This document shows positions 45,360-54,504 of a stretch of 64,000 nt of DNA, piece by piece. The stretch comes from Hyphomicrobium_A sp963782555 (GTDB taxonomy: Bacteria > Pseudomonadota > Alphaproteobacteria > Rhizobiales > Hyphomicrobiaceae). The number at the start of each line of letters is the position of its first letter. Within the stretch, counting starts at the first letter, position 1. A program made the translations under genes and the position numbers. Location: contig CAWAKB010000004.1 of NCBI GenBank assembly GCA_963782555.1, forward strand, positions 372,001 to 436,000, read 5' to 3'. The notes beneath the pieces were generated by a model. It did not search any database. It saw only the letters and a program-made list of their open reading frames with translations, and was not told where the DNA came from.

Positions 45360-46465
45360 GCTAGCAGCGCGACGCTCTTGATTTGCGCATAGACGGAGAC
45401 GCCCGGCTCCAAACCAAGCACCTCGCAAGACTTGCGGGTGATGCGCCCGACGATGCGGGCGCCCCGCCCGTCCTCGCCGATCGCCGCCACCAGATTGACC
45501 TGGGCATCGTCGCCGTCAGGCGGCGCAATCGAGACGATGCGCACCGGCAGATGGTTGAGGACCGATGTCTCAGGGACGGCGCCGCGAACAAAGGCGACAT
45601 CAGACGCGGCTATGCTGATGCGGCACTTCTTGCCAGGGTTGCCGCGGCGTCCGGGCACGACCAGAGTGCCTCCGTCGATCGCGAGGCTTGTCAGCGCATA
45701 CTGCTCGTCGATGCTTGAAATGCGCGCTTCCAGCGTGACGGCCGCCTCGGGCGCGCGCAGGAGCGGCAAGTCAGGGTCGGCCGCCAGCTCTGCCAGCGGG
45801 CCCGCGGCACGCGCACGTCCATTTTCGATGAGTACCAGAGTATCAGCGAGGCGCTCCACCTCGCTCATGTCGTGGCTGACGTAGAAGATCGGGATGGAAA
45901 GGTTCTCGCGCAGCGCCTCCAGGTAAGGAAGGATCTCCTCCTTGGTGAGCCGATCCATCGCGGCCAGCGGCTCGTCCATCAGCAGAAGCCGAGGCCGGGA
46001 CAACAAGGCACGCCCGATGGCGACACGCTGGCGCTCGCCTCCGGAAAGCGTTCCGGGAGCCCGGTCGAGCAGGTGTCCGATACCGAGCATGCTCACGGTG
46101 TCGTCGAAGCTGATCGACAACGAGCTGTCGCCGGCCCTTGCCCGCTTCGCGCCATAGAGCAGGTTGTCGCGCACGGACAGGTGCGCAAAGAGCGACGACT
46201 CCTGAAAGACGTAGCCAATGCGCCGCTCATACGGCTTCAGGAATCCGCCGCTGGCCTCGTCCTGCCACAGCTCACCGTCAACCTTCAGCCGGCCGGCAAG
46301 TCGTGCAAGCCCTGCCATGCAGCGCAGGACCGTTGTCTTGCCGCTGCCTGAAGGACCGAAGAGCGCGGTGACACCATATCCAGGCGCGGTGAATGCCACT
46401 TCGATGAAGAAGGTGCCGACGGTACCTGTGAATTTTGCCTCGATAGCGGCTCGGTCGGCCTTCAT
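45356..46465 (-). CDS. modC: Molybdate ABC transporter ATP-binding protein
   Basis: 369 residues. Motifs: Walker A GPSGSGKTT, Q-loop VFQESSLFAHLSV, signature LSGGERQR, Walker B LLLMDEPLAAMD, H-loop YVSHDMSE. The C-terminal Mop (molybdopterin-binding-like) domain of about 130 residues (VPETSVLNHLPVRIVSIA, RGARIVGRITRKSCEVLG) binds oxyanion and regulates the ATPase. It overlaps modB by four bases. Last gene of modABC. Confidence 0.95.
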   Translation of the reverse strand: MKADRAAIEAKFTGTVGTFFIEVAFTAPGYGVTALFGPSGSGKTTVLRCMAGLARLAGRLKVDGELWQDEASGGFLKPYERRIGYVFQESSLFAHLSVRDNLLYGAKRARAGDSSLSISFDDTVSMLGIGHLLDRAPGTLSGGERQRVAIGRALLSRPRLLLMDEPLAAMDRLTKEEILPYLEALRENLSIPIFYVSHDMSEVERLADTLVLIENGRARAAGPLAELAADPDLPLLRAPEAAVTLEARISSIDEQYALTSLAIDGGTLVVPGRRGNPGKKCRISIAASDVAFVRGAVPETSVLNHLPVRIVSIAPPDGDDAQVNLVAAIGEDGRGARIVGRITRKSCEVLGLEPGVSVYAQIKSVALLA

Positions 46466-47145
46466 TTGCCCACGCGCCCAAGTCGCTTTTGCACCAGCGT
46501 CACCGACAGGATGACTGCGAAAGAGAACACGAGCATGCCGCCTGCCAGGATATGCGCCTGCGTCCACTGCAGGGTTTCGACGTAATCATAGATGGCGACA
46601 GACAAGACCTTTGTCTCACCTGGAATGTTGCCGCCGATCATGAGCACCACGCCGAACTCACCGACCGTATGGGCGAACCCAAGCACCGCCCCGGTCAGAA
46701 ATCCTGGCCGGGCCAGCGGCACGGCAACCGACCAGAAAGCGTCCCAATCGGAAGCGCGTAACGTGGCCGCCACCTCCAGCGGACGATCCCCAAAAGCTTC
46801 GAAAGCGTTGCGTATGGGCTGAACGACGAAGGGCATCGAGTAGAAAACCGAGCCGATCACCAGCCCTTCGAAGGTGAAGGCCAGGGAGCGCAGGCCGAAG
46901 GGGCTGCCGAGCAGCCCGCCTAGGCCGTGGGGCCCTAGCAGCAAAAGCAGATAGAACCCGAGCACAGTTGGGGGGAGCACAAGAGGCAGGGCCACGACTG
47001 TGGCCACGGCCTCCTTCCATGGAGCCCGAGTCCGGGCAAGCCACCACGCAATGGGCGTGCCGATGGCGAGAAGAAAAATCGTCGTCAGCGTTGCGAGCTC
47101 GAGTGTGAGCTCAATCGGCGACCATAAATGCTCGAAATCAGACAT
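46462..47145 (-). CDS. modB: Molybdate ABC transporter permease
   Basis: 227 residues; ATG at 47145 (a GTG at 47151 is in frame). Five to six helices with the ModB/CysT pattern: LELATLTTIFLLAIGTPIAW, LPLVLPPTVLGFYLLLLLG, the EAA loop AATLRASDWDAFWSVAVPLA with ARPGFLTGAVLGFAHTVGEF, and GGNIPGETKVLSVAIYD. It forms the inner-membrane channel for molybdate. Confidence 0.95.
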   Translation of the reverse strand: MSDFEHLWSPIELTLELATLTTIFLLAIGTPIAWWLARTRAPWKEAVATVVALPLVLPPTVLGFYLLLLLGPHGLGGLLGSPFGLRSLAFTFEGLVIGSVFYSMPFVVQPIRNAFEAFGDRPLEVAATLRASDWDAFWSVAVPLARPGFLTGAVLGFAHTVGEFGVVLMIGGNIPGETKVLSVAIYDYVETLQWTQAHILAGGMLVFSFAVILSVTLVQKRLGRVGK

Positions 47146-47166
47146 CGGCACACCGACCCAAACGGC

Positions 47167-47991
47167 CTACTGCGCAGGAGCCGGCGCCTTGGCGGCGACG
47201 GTTGCTCCCACCCCATAGCCGTACCTCTCCTTCACGGCGCGTGCCTCCGGGCCTTTCAGGAAGGTTAGGAAGGCCTTGGCAGCCGGGTTGCCCTCACCCT
47301 TTTTCAAGAGAACCGCATCCTGGGCGATCGTGGCATAGAGATTGTCGGGAACAATCCACCGCGAGCCCTCGTCCGTGTTAATGACCTGCGAAAGGGCGAC
47401 AAAGCCGACCTCGGCATTTCCAGTGTCTACGAACTGATACGTTTGGACGATGCTGTTGCCCTGCACGATCTTGCGCGCGAGCGCGTCATAAAGCCCGAGC
47501 TTCTTCATCACTTCGACGGCCGCCGCGCCATACGGCGCTGTTTGCGGATTGGCAATGGCGATCTTGTCAAACTTGCCGTCCTTGAGAGTCCCCTCGCCTT
47601 TCACGAGATCCTTGCTCTTGCTGAAGAGCACGACCTTTCCGGTGGCGTAGGTGAAGAGACTGTCCGGAACCGCATATCCTTCGGCGACGGCTTTCTTCGG
47701 TCTCTTCTGGTCGGCAGCCAGGAAAACCTCGAAGGGGGCAGCTTGAGTGATCTGCGTAAAGAGCTGGCCCGTCGCGCCGAAGCTGAAGACCGCCTGGTCG
47801 CCAGTCGCCTTCTCAAACCGCGCGCCGATCTCTTTCGCGGCCTCGGTGAAATTCGCTGCCGCCGCAACCTTCACCTCTCCTGCAGCGCTCGGCAGTGAGC
47901 TCGCAGCCGATGCCAGCAGCGCCAGCAAGGCGACCCCCAAGGGGCCCGACAGCGCCAGCACTCGCGCCCCGTTGCGAAGTGAACGCATCAT
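47167..47991 (-). CDS. modA: Molybdate-binding periplasmic protein
   Basis: 274 residues. ATG at 47991 after GGGAGATCG. Signal peptide (LGVALLALLASAASSLPSAAG), then the ModA fold: VKVAAAANFTEAAKEIGARF (anion-binding Ser/Ala loop), GATGQLFTQI, APFEVFLAADQKRP, IANPQTAPYGAAAVEVMK, and the C-terminal TFLKGPEARAVKERYGYGV. It binds molybdate or tungstate and delivers it to ModBC. First gene of modABC. Confidence 0.95.
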   Translation of the reverse strand: MMRSLRNGARVLALSGPLGVALLALLASAASSLPSAAGEVKVAAAANFTEAAKEIGARFEKATGDQAVFSFGATGQLFTQITQAAPFEVFLAADQKRPKKAVAEGYAVPDSLFTYATGKVVLFSKSKDLVKGEGTLKDGKFDKIAIANPQTAPYGAAAVEVMKKLGLYDALARKIVQGNSIVQTYQFVDTGNAEVGFVALSQVINTDEGSRWIVPDNLYATIAQDAVLLKKGEGNPAAKAFLTFLKGPEARAVKERYGYGVGATVAAKAPAPAQ

Positions 47992-48021
47992 CGATCTCCC
48001 TCTCGTCACCACGACGCAGCA

Positions 48022-48051
48022 ATGATAGAGGCGATCAAGCGTTATATTCAA
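48022..48051 (-). promoter_or_regulatory. Candidate modA promoter with a ModE-like half site
   Basis: On the minus strand TTGAAT (48051-48046) and TATCAT (48027-48022) are 18 bases apart, about 30 bases before modA. The sequence ATATAACG (48047-48040) overlaps the -35 side and equals one arm of a ModE/Mop box. The other arm is not present, so molybdate repression by ModE is possible but unproven. Confidence 0.5.
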
Positions 48052-49151
48052 TCGGGAACATCGGCTGCGGCTTTCTGCCGGACCCGCGACGATTTGGCAA
48101 CCTTGGTGGGATGGGCGGTCCTGGCGGGCCGCTCCGCCGCCAGGAAGCGTGCCTTCAAGTCGGCGCTCGAGCGCCGTCCGACGCTGGCGCGGTGGCGCCC
48201 GATCCATTTCTCCGCCTCGTCGCGCCCGGCCCGAAAGAGATAGTTGAGGAGCGTCCATTCGGGCTTCATGGTGCTGTCGGGGCTGAGCGCGCTCGTGTAG
48301 CGACCCGCCTCGATCAGATGAAAGCGGTGGGTGGTGAGCCGCGCATAGCGTCCGCGCGCACTGCCGAGCCAGCCGCGCGAGCACTCGCGCACGGTCTCGA
48401 TCAGCTCGATGTCGCGCTTCAGGGGCGCGTTGAAGGCCAGGCGGTTGGCGTGCAGCGAGATCTCCCGCACGCCGGTCGGCAAGCCATGGCGCACCAGCGG
48501 GTTGAGCTGCACGATGAGCGTATCCTCCACGGGGCTTTCCATGGCCAGCGTCTTGATGTCGGGGTTGGCGGAAAAACCGCCGTCCCAGTAGGCGACGCCG
48601 TCGATCTCGACCGCATGGTGCAGCGTGGGAAGGCAGGCCGACGCCAGCACAGCCTCGACGGTCATCTCCTTGGTGCGGAAGATACGGGCGCGGCCCGTCG
48701 CCACCTCGGTGGCTGCGATCAACAGCTCGATGGGCGAAGAAGCGCGCAGCTTGTCGAATTTGATCTCCGCGTCGAGCAGACGGCGCAGGGGATCAAAGCC
48801 CAGCGGGTTGAACTCGTAGGGCGACCACAGGCTCGCCATATGCGCCAGATGCGGCGTCCGGCTCAGCCCATACAAGAACGGGTTGAGCCGCAACAGGTCG
48901 GGGACGCCCGCCTTGTGCACCGCCTCCCAGACGTGGCGCAGCTTGTTGCGCGCGCTCGTCTTGCCGCCCTCGCTCAAACCGGCGGCCAGCGCCACAGCGT
49001 TGACCGCGCCGGCACTGGTTGCACTCACCCACCCGATCTCGAGCTCGTCGTCCTCGAGCAGGCGATCGAGCACACCCCAGGTGAAGGCACCGTGCGCGCC
49101 GCCGCCCTGAAGCGCGAGATTGAGCCTGACGTGTCGCCGAAAGAACCGCAA
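48048..49151 (-). CDS. Patatin-like phospholipase
   Basis: 367 residues. The oxyanion-hole motif GGGAHG is at 16-21, the nucleophile region is SATSAGAVN (Ser46) and the catalytic aspartate is in YWDGGFSANP. The nucleophile elbow has Ala where GxSxG has its first Gly, a modest departure seen in some family members. Patatin enzymes act as lipid acyl hydrolases; the C-terminus here is basic (RRSSADLKARFL) and no secretion signal is present. The stop codon overlaps the -35 element of modA. Confidence 0.9.
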   Translation of the reverse strand: MRFFRRHVRLNLALQGGGAHGAFTWGVLDRLLEDDELEIGWVSATSAGAVNAVALAAGLSEGGKTSARNKLRHVWEAVHKAGVPDLLRLNPFLYGLSRTPHLAHMASLWSPYEFNPLGFDPLRRLLDAEIKFDKLRASSPIELLIAATEVATGRARIFRTKEMTVEAVLASACLPTLHHAVEIDGVAYWDGGFSANPDIKTLAMESPVEDTLIVQLNPLVRHGLPTGVREISLHANRLAFNAPLKRDIELIETVRECSRGWLGSARGRYARLTTHRFHLIEAGRYTSALSPDSTMKPEWTLLNYLFRAGRDEAEKWIGRHRASVGRRSSADLKARFLAAERPARTAHPTKVAKSSRVRQKAAADVPD

Positions 49152-49222
49152 TTTTTCCCCGCACCGCTGCCCCGCCTCGTCGCGACCCTACGCGAAGCCG
49201 AGTCTCAAAGCGGTATATAGTG

Positions 49223-50014
49223 TCACGGCAATGGCTCGATGGGGAGAACGACGGGACGGCCCTCTATCTCAGCAACAGTTGCGCGAACGCCATAGGCAGA
49301 CGCGAGCAGCTGCGGAGTGAGAACTTCGCGTGGCGTCCCTTGCGCCAGCGCAGCGCCGTCCTTCAACAGCAGCACGCGATGGCAGTAGCGAGCCGCAAGC
49401 GAAAGGTCGTGCAGGGCGACGATCACCGCGCGTCGCAAAGCTGCCATGCGCACGAATTGTGCAAAAAGCGTCAGACCGTGCGCGGGATCGAGTCCGGTCG
49501 TCGGCTCGTCTGCGACAAGAAAGCGCGGCCGTTGCGCCAATGCGCGCGCGAGCAGAACACGGGCACGCTCACCACCCGACAACTCGGTAACGGCGCGCTC
49601 GGCGAAGGCCGTCACGTCCATCGCCGCCATCGCCTCCTCGACCGCATCGCGATCCTCCGCGCTCGGGCCGGCGATGCGCTCACGAAACGGCAGCCGCCCC
49701 AGCGCCACGAGCCGGCGCACGGTGAGCGGCCAATGCACGGTGCGCTCTTGCGGCAGATAGGCGATCGTCTGCCCCAGCGAGCGCCGATCGAGCTGGTCAA
49801 GTGGGCGCGCCCCGACGACGACCGTGCCCGTGCAGGGCGCAATTAGCCCCGCCATCGCCTTGAGCAGCGTCGACTTGCCCGCGCCGTTGGCGCCGATCAC
49901 GGCCACGATCTCACCGGGCGTCACCGTCAGCGACACATCCTCAAGCACGCGGCGACCGGCGAGCCGAACACCGACCCCATGAGCCTCCAGCCGCTCGGTT
50001 ATCACCGGGCTCAT
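49223..50014 (-). CDS. btuD: Cobalamin ABC transporter ATP-binding protein
   Basis: 263 residues of the FecE/BtuD/HmuV subfamily: Walker A GANGAGKST, Q-loop YLPQERTVHWPLTV, signature LSGGERAR, Walker B FLVADEPTTGLDP and H-loop ALHDLSLAARYC. It overlaps btuC by four bases (ATGA) and is the last gene of the riboswitch-controlled btuB-F-C-D operon, which fixes its substrate as cobalamin or a precursor. Confidence 0.92.
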   Translation of the reverse strand: MSPVITERLEAHGVGVRLAGRRVLEDVSLTVTPGEIVAVIGANGAGKSTLLKAMAGLIAPCTGTVVVGARPLDQLDRRSLGQTIAYLPQERTVHWPLTVRRLVALGRLPFRERIAGPSAEDRDAVEEAMAAMDVTAFAERAVTELSGGERARVLLARALAQRPRFLVADEPTTGLDPAHGLTLFAQFVRMAALRRAVIVALHDLSLAARYCHRVLLLKDGAALAQGTPREVLTPQLLASAYGVRATVAEIEGRPVVLPIEPLP

Positions 50015-51021
50015 GGACCGAGCTCCCGCCGCGTCCTGATGACGAGCCAAAGGAAGAACGGCGCGCCGATGAGCGCCGTGACGACGCCGAGGCGCACCTC
50101 GCTCAAGGGCGCGAAGAGACGCAGCGTCATATCGGCGGCAAGCACCAGCGCGGCCCCGCCGAAGGCACTTGCCGGCAGCAGACGGCGCGGCTCGTGGCCG
50201 ACGAACGGGCGCAATAGATGCGGCACGACGAGACCGACAAAGCCGATGGTGCCGGAGACGGCGGTTGCCGCGCCGACCGCGAGCGCGGTGCCGGCAACGA
50301 TGCGCGCGCGCAAGCCCCGCAGATCGACGCCGAGGTTCTGCGCCGCCTCCTCGCCGAGCGTGAGCGCATCGAGCGCGCGCCCCGTGGTCAGCAGCAGCGC
50401 CCCGCCGAGAAGGATCAGCGGCGCCGCGAGCCAGACGTGCATGAGACTGCGATCGGTGAGCGAGCCCAGCAACCAGAACAGCATTTCCACCGAGGCGAAG
50501 GGATTGGGCGAGAGGTTGAGCGCGAGCGTGGTCAACGCGCCGGCGAGACTGGAGATGGCGACGCCGGCCAGGATCAGCGTCAGCGGTCCGCTGCGCTCGC
50601 CCGCGAGCAGCATCACCGTGATGGCGGCGAGCCCAGCCCCGATGAGACCGCCCGCCGGCAGCGCCAGTGCGAAGGCCGCGGCTGCGCCCGAATGGATGGC
50701 GATGACGGCGCCGAGCGAGGCACCGCCGGTAATGCCCAGGAGCCCGGGCTCGGCCAGCGGATTGCGCAGGTAGCCCTGTAGCACGGCACCCGACAAGCCC
50801 AGCGCGCCGCCGATCAGCGCGCCGAGGATGGCGCGCGGCAGGCGGATCTCGACCAGGATCATGCGCGCTGCCTCACCGCCCCGAGGGATGCCGACGCCGG
50901 AGGGCCCAACGAGCAGCGAGGCGACGAAGGCAAGCACGGCAGCTGCGGCGAGCACCCCCATGACGGGGAAGCCTGCGCCAACCGCGCCGCGGTCTTGCGT
51001 GCCGACGACGGCCTCACTCAT
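50011..51021 (-). CDS. btuC: Cobalamin ABC transporter permease
   Basis: 336 residues of the FecCD/BtuC family with about ten helices: IRLPRAILGALIGGALGLSG, AVLQGYLRNPLAEPGLLGIT, GGASLGAVIAIHSG, GTIGFVGLVVPHLLRPFVGH and a basic C-terminal tail. ATG at 51021 overlaps the end of btuF by eight bases. It moves cobalamin through the inner membrane. Confidence 0.93.
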   Translation of the reverse strand: MSEAVVGTQDRGAVGAGFPVMGVLAAAAVLAFVASLLVGPSGVGIPRGGEAARMILVEIRLPRAILGALIGGALGLSGAVLQGYLRNPLAEPGLLGITGGASLGAVIAIHSGAAAAFALALPAGGLIGAGLAAITVMLLAGERSGPLTLILAGVAISSLAGALTTLALNLSPNPFASVEMLFWLLGSLTDRSLMHVWLAAPLILLGGALLLTTGRALDALTLGEEAAQNLGVDLRGLRARIVAGTALAVGAATAVSGTIGFVGLVVPHLLRPFVGHEPRRLLPASAFGGAALVLAADMTLRLFAPLSEVRLGVVTALIGAPFFLWLVIRTRRELGP

Positions 51022-51886
51022 GGCGCGCATCTCCGTTGAGCAGTGCGCGGCGCTTGGCACCGAGCTCCTCCACGGCCGCAGCGATCCGTGGCGTCGCACA
51101 CAGCCATAGCGGCATTGGGAGTTGCATATGCGGATGGTTGGCGACCAGCGCCTCGAACGCCGGATGCCGCAGGTTGTCGCCGACGGTCGAGCGGAACTCG
51201 TCGGGCGTATTGGCGAGCACGATGAGATCGGGCGGATCGGCGACGATCTCCTCCAGCGGCAGGCGCCCGCCGGGACCGAGCGACCGGTCGCGCGCGACGT
51301 TGTGGAAGCCCGCAGCATTGAGAGCGGCATCGACGAGACTGCCGGGACCGGAGGCGAGGCTGTTGACCTGGTAGGCGAGTGCGCGCGGACGCTCGGGCCC
51401 CTTGGGCGCCGCCGCGGCCAGACGCTTGTCGAAGGCGGCGATCATCGCCTCGCCGCGCGCCTTGGCGTCGACCGCTGCCGCGATGATGCGGATGGCGCGC
51501 CGCATGCCTTCAAAGTCGGTGGCGAGCGGCACCAGCACCACCCGGAATCCGAGTCGCCGCAACAGGCCGACGGTCGCGGTCGCGGAATAGTCCTGCGCGA
51601 TAACGAGGTCGGGCTCGAGCGCCAGCACCTCCTCGGCAGTGCCACGCACGCCCTTGAGACCGCGCGCCTCGGCGACCTTCATGGAGAGCGTCGGATCGAC
51701 GGCGAGATAGCTCAAGGCCGCGATGCGATCGCGGGAAACGAGATCGAGGAGGAGCTGGTCGGTGCACACCGTCAGCGAGACGATGCGGTGGGGGGCTGCG
51801 GCGCGCGCAGGCGCAATGCTCGGCCCCGCCGCGAGAAGTGCGGCGAAACCGAGCAGCGATGCAAAAGCTTTGCGTCCGGCACGCAT
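51014..51886 (-). CDS. btuF: Cobalamin-binding periplasmic protein
   Basis: 290 residues with a signal peptide (LLGFAALLAAGPSIAPARA). The helical-backbone binding-protein pattern is clear: PHRIVSLTVCTDQLLLDLVS, IAALSYLAVDPTL, the lobe-linking helix with VRRIII-type residues (MRRAIRIIAAAVDAKARGEA) and PPDLIVLANTPDEF. It fits BtuF/FhuD-type lobes and sits between btuB and btuC, eight bases after btuB. Confidence 0.9.
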   Translation of the reverse strand: MRAGRKAFASLLGFAALLAAGPSIAPARAAAPHRIVSLTVCTDQLLLDLVSRDRIAALSYLAVDPTLSMKVAEARGLKGVRGTAEEVLALEPDLVIAQDYSATATVGLLRRLGFRVVLVPLATDFEGMRRAIRIIAAAVDAKARGEAMIAAFDKRLAAAAPKGPERPRALAYQVNSLASGPGSLVDAALNAAGFHNVARDRSLGPGGRLPLEEIVADPPDLIVLANTPDEFRSTVGDNLRHPAFEALVANHPHMQLPMPLWLCATPRIAAAVEELGAKRRALLNGDARHE

Positions 51887-51894
51887 TGCGTCCG

Positions 51895-54018
51895 CTATCT
51901 CCCCTTCGCGCCGGCGACGGATGCCAGCTCCTGATAGGTGAACCGCAGGCCGGCATAGGCGGCAATGCCCGCCGTCTCGTAGCCGAAGACCTGCTGATAG
52001 TCCTGGTCGAGCGCGTTCTCCAGGCGGCCGTAGAGCTCTACGCCGGGGCGCAGCTCGTAGGAGGCCGCAATGTTGATGAGCCAGTAGTCGTCAAGCTGCA
52101 CGCGATCAAGGGTCGGATCGGTAAAGTTGAAGGCCGTATCGAGCATGGTGCCGTTGTAGATGGCCGCCACATTCAAGTTGGCGCGTCCGCCGTCGAACGC
52201 GTAGTTGGCGTCAATGCGGCCCGAGTGCGGCGGACGGCGCACCTCCTCGCGGCCCGAGTTGTCCTTGGAGTCGAGGTAGGTATAGGACGCGCCCAGCGTG
52301 AGGCCGCCGCCGACGAGATAGCGCGCCGCCACCTCGATGCCGCTGCGCGTGCTCTTGCCCGTGTGATTGAACGGCTCGAAGAGACCCGCCGCGGTGGAGC
52401 GAAAATCGATCTCGTTGCTCAAGTCGGTATCGAAGTAGGTGACGTCGAGGCTTGCCCGGCCGGTCAGAATTGTCGTCTCCAGACCCGCGTCCCAGCCGAA
52501 GGCCTCCTCGGGAACCAGGTCGGGATTGGGCGTGAAGCCGAAAAAGCTGCCAAACTGCTCGCTCAAGCTCGGGTACTTCACACCGGTCCCAACGCTCGAG
52601 TGCAGGCGAAAGGGCGTCTGCGGCACTTTGAGCGATGCCGCGGTGCGCCAAGTGGTAAAGTCCTCGACGAAGTCGTTGTCGTCGCGCCGAACCGAGGCGG
52701 TGAGGAACAGCTTGTCGAAATACTCGCCCCGCACCTCGCCGACGAAGCCCGTGGTGTGGCGCTCCCGATCGGGAGCGGTGGGATCGGTCGGCTGCTCGAA
52801 GCGCTGGCGCTCGCGCTCGACAAGCCCGGTGAAGTAGTGGCGCACGCCGGGCATGTCCGGCGTCTCCAGCCGGTAGGTGCTGGTATACCCGAACTTCGTG
52901 GTATCGCCGACGTTGTGCGTTAGCACCGTTCCCGCAGCGGAGACGTCATCGTCCTGCGAGTCCGTCTCGCTCCCGCTCACCTCCAGCTTGTGCGTCCAGT
53001 GGCCGTCGAGGGTGTCGAGCGTGGCCGCCAGACGGCCGACCCAAAGACGATTGATCAAGAACGAGTTGTCGTCGGCCGGCACGGAGAAGCCGTTGACGAT
53101 GCCCCCAAAACCCGCATCGCGATCGGCGTGGTTGGTCGACATGCGTAGCGTGCCGTCGAGCTTCAGGTTGTTGGCGAGGGCGACACCGCCGCGGAATGCG
53201 AAAGTGGAGAGCCGCCCGCCGTCGTCCTCGTTGCCAGTGGTGGAGATGTTGAAGCCGTCCGTCGATCGCCCCTGCAGCGTCACGCTGCCATAGAGGTCGT
53301 CATTGCCGCCGGAGAGCTGCAGCGCCCCGTCGCGCGTGCCGAAGGCGCCGCCTTCGCCGCGAGCGCGGATGGTGAGCGGCCCCTTGCCGGCCTTGGTGAT
53401 GATGTTGACCACACCGCCGATCGCGCCGTTCCCGTAGAGTCCACTTTGCGGTCCGCGCAGAACCTCGATCTGCTGGATCTCGTCGGCATCGAGACTGGAG
53501 AAGTCGAAGAAGCCGTCGGTCGACGCCGAGTTGACCTCGACGCCGTCGATGAGGACAAGCGTGTGGTTGCTCTCCGCGCCGCGGATGCGCACGACGGTGA
53601 GATTGTTGGGCGTGCCCTGCCCGCTAACCGAAACGCCCGGCAGGCTTTGCAGAGCGTCGGACGCATGACGGATCTGCTGGTCACGCAAGGACTTGTCGGT
53701 GACCACGCTGACGGCCGAGCCGACCTCGTCGAGGGGCACGCCGGCGATGGTGCCGGTGCTCTCGGCCTCGCCCTCTCCGGTCGCGGCGGCCGACTGGCCC
53801 TCGCCTCCGCCGGCTCCCTTTGCGGCCTTCTTCTTCTTCGGCTTGGCGGGCGCTGCCTCCAGCGTTGCCCCCTCGACGACGATTGCCGGCAACTCGGTCT
53901 CATCCTGCGCTGAGGCCGGCTGAGGAAGCAGAGAAAAGGCGGCCGTTACCATGACGAGAAGAGAACACTTGGGATGAACGATCCAATCCTGTGAACGCAA
54001 GAACAAACGCAAATACAT
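51895..54018 (-). CDS. btuB: TonB-dependent cobalamin receptor
   Basis: 707 residues. The signal peptide (LLVMVTAAFSLLPQPASAQ) is followed by a Lys/Ala/Glu-rich stretch (PAKPKKKKAAKGAGGGEG) not usual in BtuB. The TonB box region (DEVGSAVSVVTDKSLRDQQI) and plug domain follow (LPGVSVSGQGTPNNLTVVRI, RGAESNHTLVLIDGVEVNSA, GAIGGVVNIITK). The barrel ends in AGLRFTYQE..., slightly extended past the usual final aromatic. Placement behind a cobalamin riboswitch and before btuFCD makes B12 or cobinamide the substrate. First gene of the operon. Confidence 0.93.
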   Translation of the reverse strand: MYLRLFLRSQDWIVHPKCSLLVMVTAAFSLLPQPASAQDETELPAIVVEGATLEAAPAKPKKKKAAKGAGGGEGQSAAATGEGEAESTGTIAGVPLDEVGSAVSVVTDKSLRDQQIRHASDALQSLPGVSVSGQGTPNNLTVVRIRGAESNHTLVLIDGVEVNSASTDGFFDFSSLDADEIQQIEVLRGPQSGLYGNGAIGGVVNIITKAGKGPLTIRARGEGGAFGTRDGALQLSGGNDDLYGSVTLQGRSTDGFNISTTGNEDDGGRLSTFAFRGGVALANNLKLDGTLRMSTNHADRDAGFGGIVNGFSVPADDNSFLINRLWVGRLAATLDTLDGHWTHKLEVSGSETDSQDDDVSAAGTVLTHNVGDTTKFGYTSTYRLETPDMPGVRHYFTGLVERERQRFEQPTDPTAPDRERHTTGFVGEVRGEYFDKLFLTASVRRDDNDFVEDFTTWRTAASLKVPQTPFRLHSSVGTGVKYPSLSEQFGSFFGFTPNPDLVPEEAFGWDAGLETTILTGRASLDVTYFDTDLSNEIDFRSTAAGLFEPFNHTGKSTRSGIEVAARYLVGGGLTLGASYTYLDSKDNSGREEVRRPPHSGRIDANYAFDGGRANLNVAAIYNGTMLDTAFNFTDPTLDRVQLDDYWLINIAASYELRPGVELYGRLENALDQDYQQVFGYETAGIAAYAGLRFTYQELASVAGAKGR

Positions 54019-54271
54019 AAGCGACTCCCGTTACGCGACTTGGACGGGAAGCCAGTCGAGACGCCTCACCACAAATGCTTCGAGACCCGCTTAACGACTG
54101 AGCGCAGCGGGAAGCCCGCCGCGGTTCAGCCGCCAGCGCTATCTCAATCGACGAGTGTCAGAAGGTGACACCGTAATCAGGCATGTCTGACGTAGCTCCC
54201 TGCCGGTTGCACATCAGTCGCCACTACGGTTGTCCGTTCTGCCGCACGCCCCGTACGGAAGATGGGCGACA

Positions 54272-54460
54272 TGTGCCGGCAGGTCTCCTGGCTTGCGGCT
54301 CGAGCGCTTTCCTCCGACCTTCCCAACGGGCCCGAACATTGAGACCGTCAGTGGCATTTGCGGAGCAAAGCTTGCCGCTTACAGTTGCGGGGGCAGCCAC
54401 GGCTTGGGGCAGACGCCTTTACCGTGTTCCCTTTTCACCATCGATGCGCGAGCACCGACA
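54272..54460 (-). promoter_or_regulatory. Cobalamin riboswitch controlling btuB-btuF-btuC-btuD
   Basis: Read on the minus strand, the element has the conserved parts in order: GGTGAAAAGGGAACACGGT, AGCCGTGGCTGCCCCCGCAA, CTGTAAGCGGCAAGC, the B12 box AAATGCCACTGACGG (about 54361-54347) and the 3' closing AGCCAGGAGACCTGCC. It lies 254-442 bases upstream of btuB. Cobalamin binding would lower expression of the uptake genes. Confidence 0.96.
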
Positions 54461-54475
54461 GACCAGCACCGTTGC

Positions 54476-54504
54476 AATGGACCAGAGGACCCGCGACGCG
54501 TCAA
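54476..54504 (-). promoter_or_regulatory. Candidate promoter upstream of the cobalamin riboswitch
   Basis: TTGACG (54504-54499) and TCCATT (54481-54476) on the minus strand are 17 bases apart, with the riboswitch starting about 15 bases downstream. The -10 box is weak. Confidence 0.5.

Noticed and set aside
48040..48047. Complete ModE box upstream of modA
   Set aside because: Only one arm (ATATAACG on the minus strand) is present; no matching second arm within reasonable distance.
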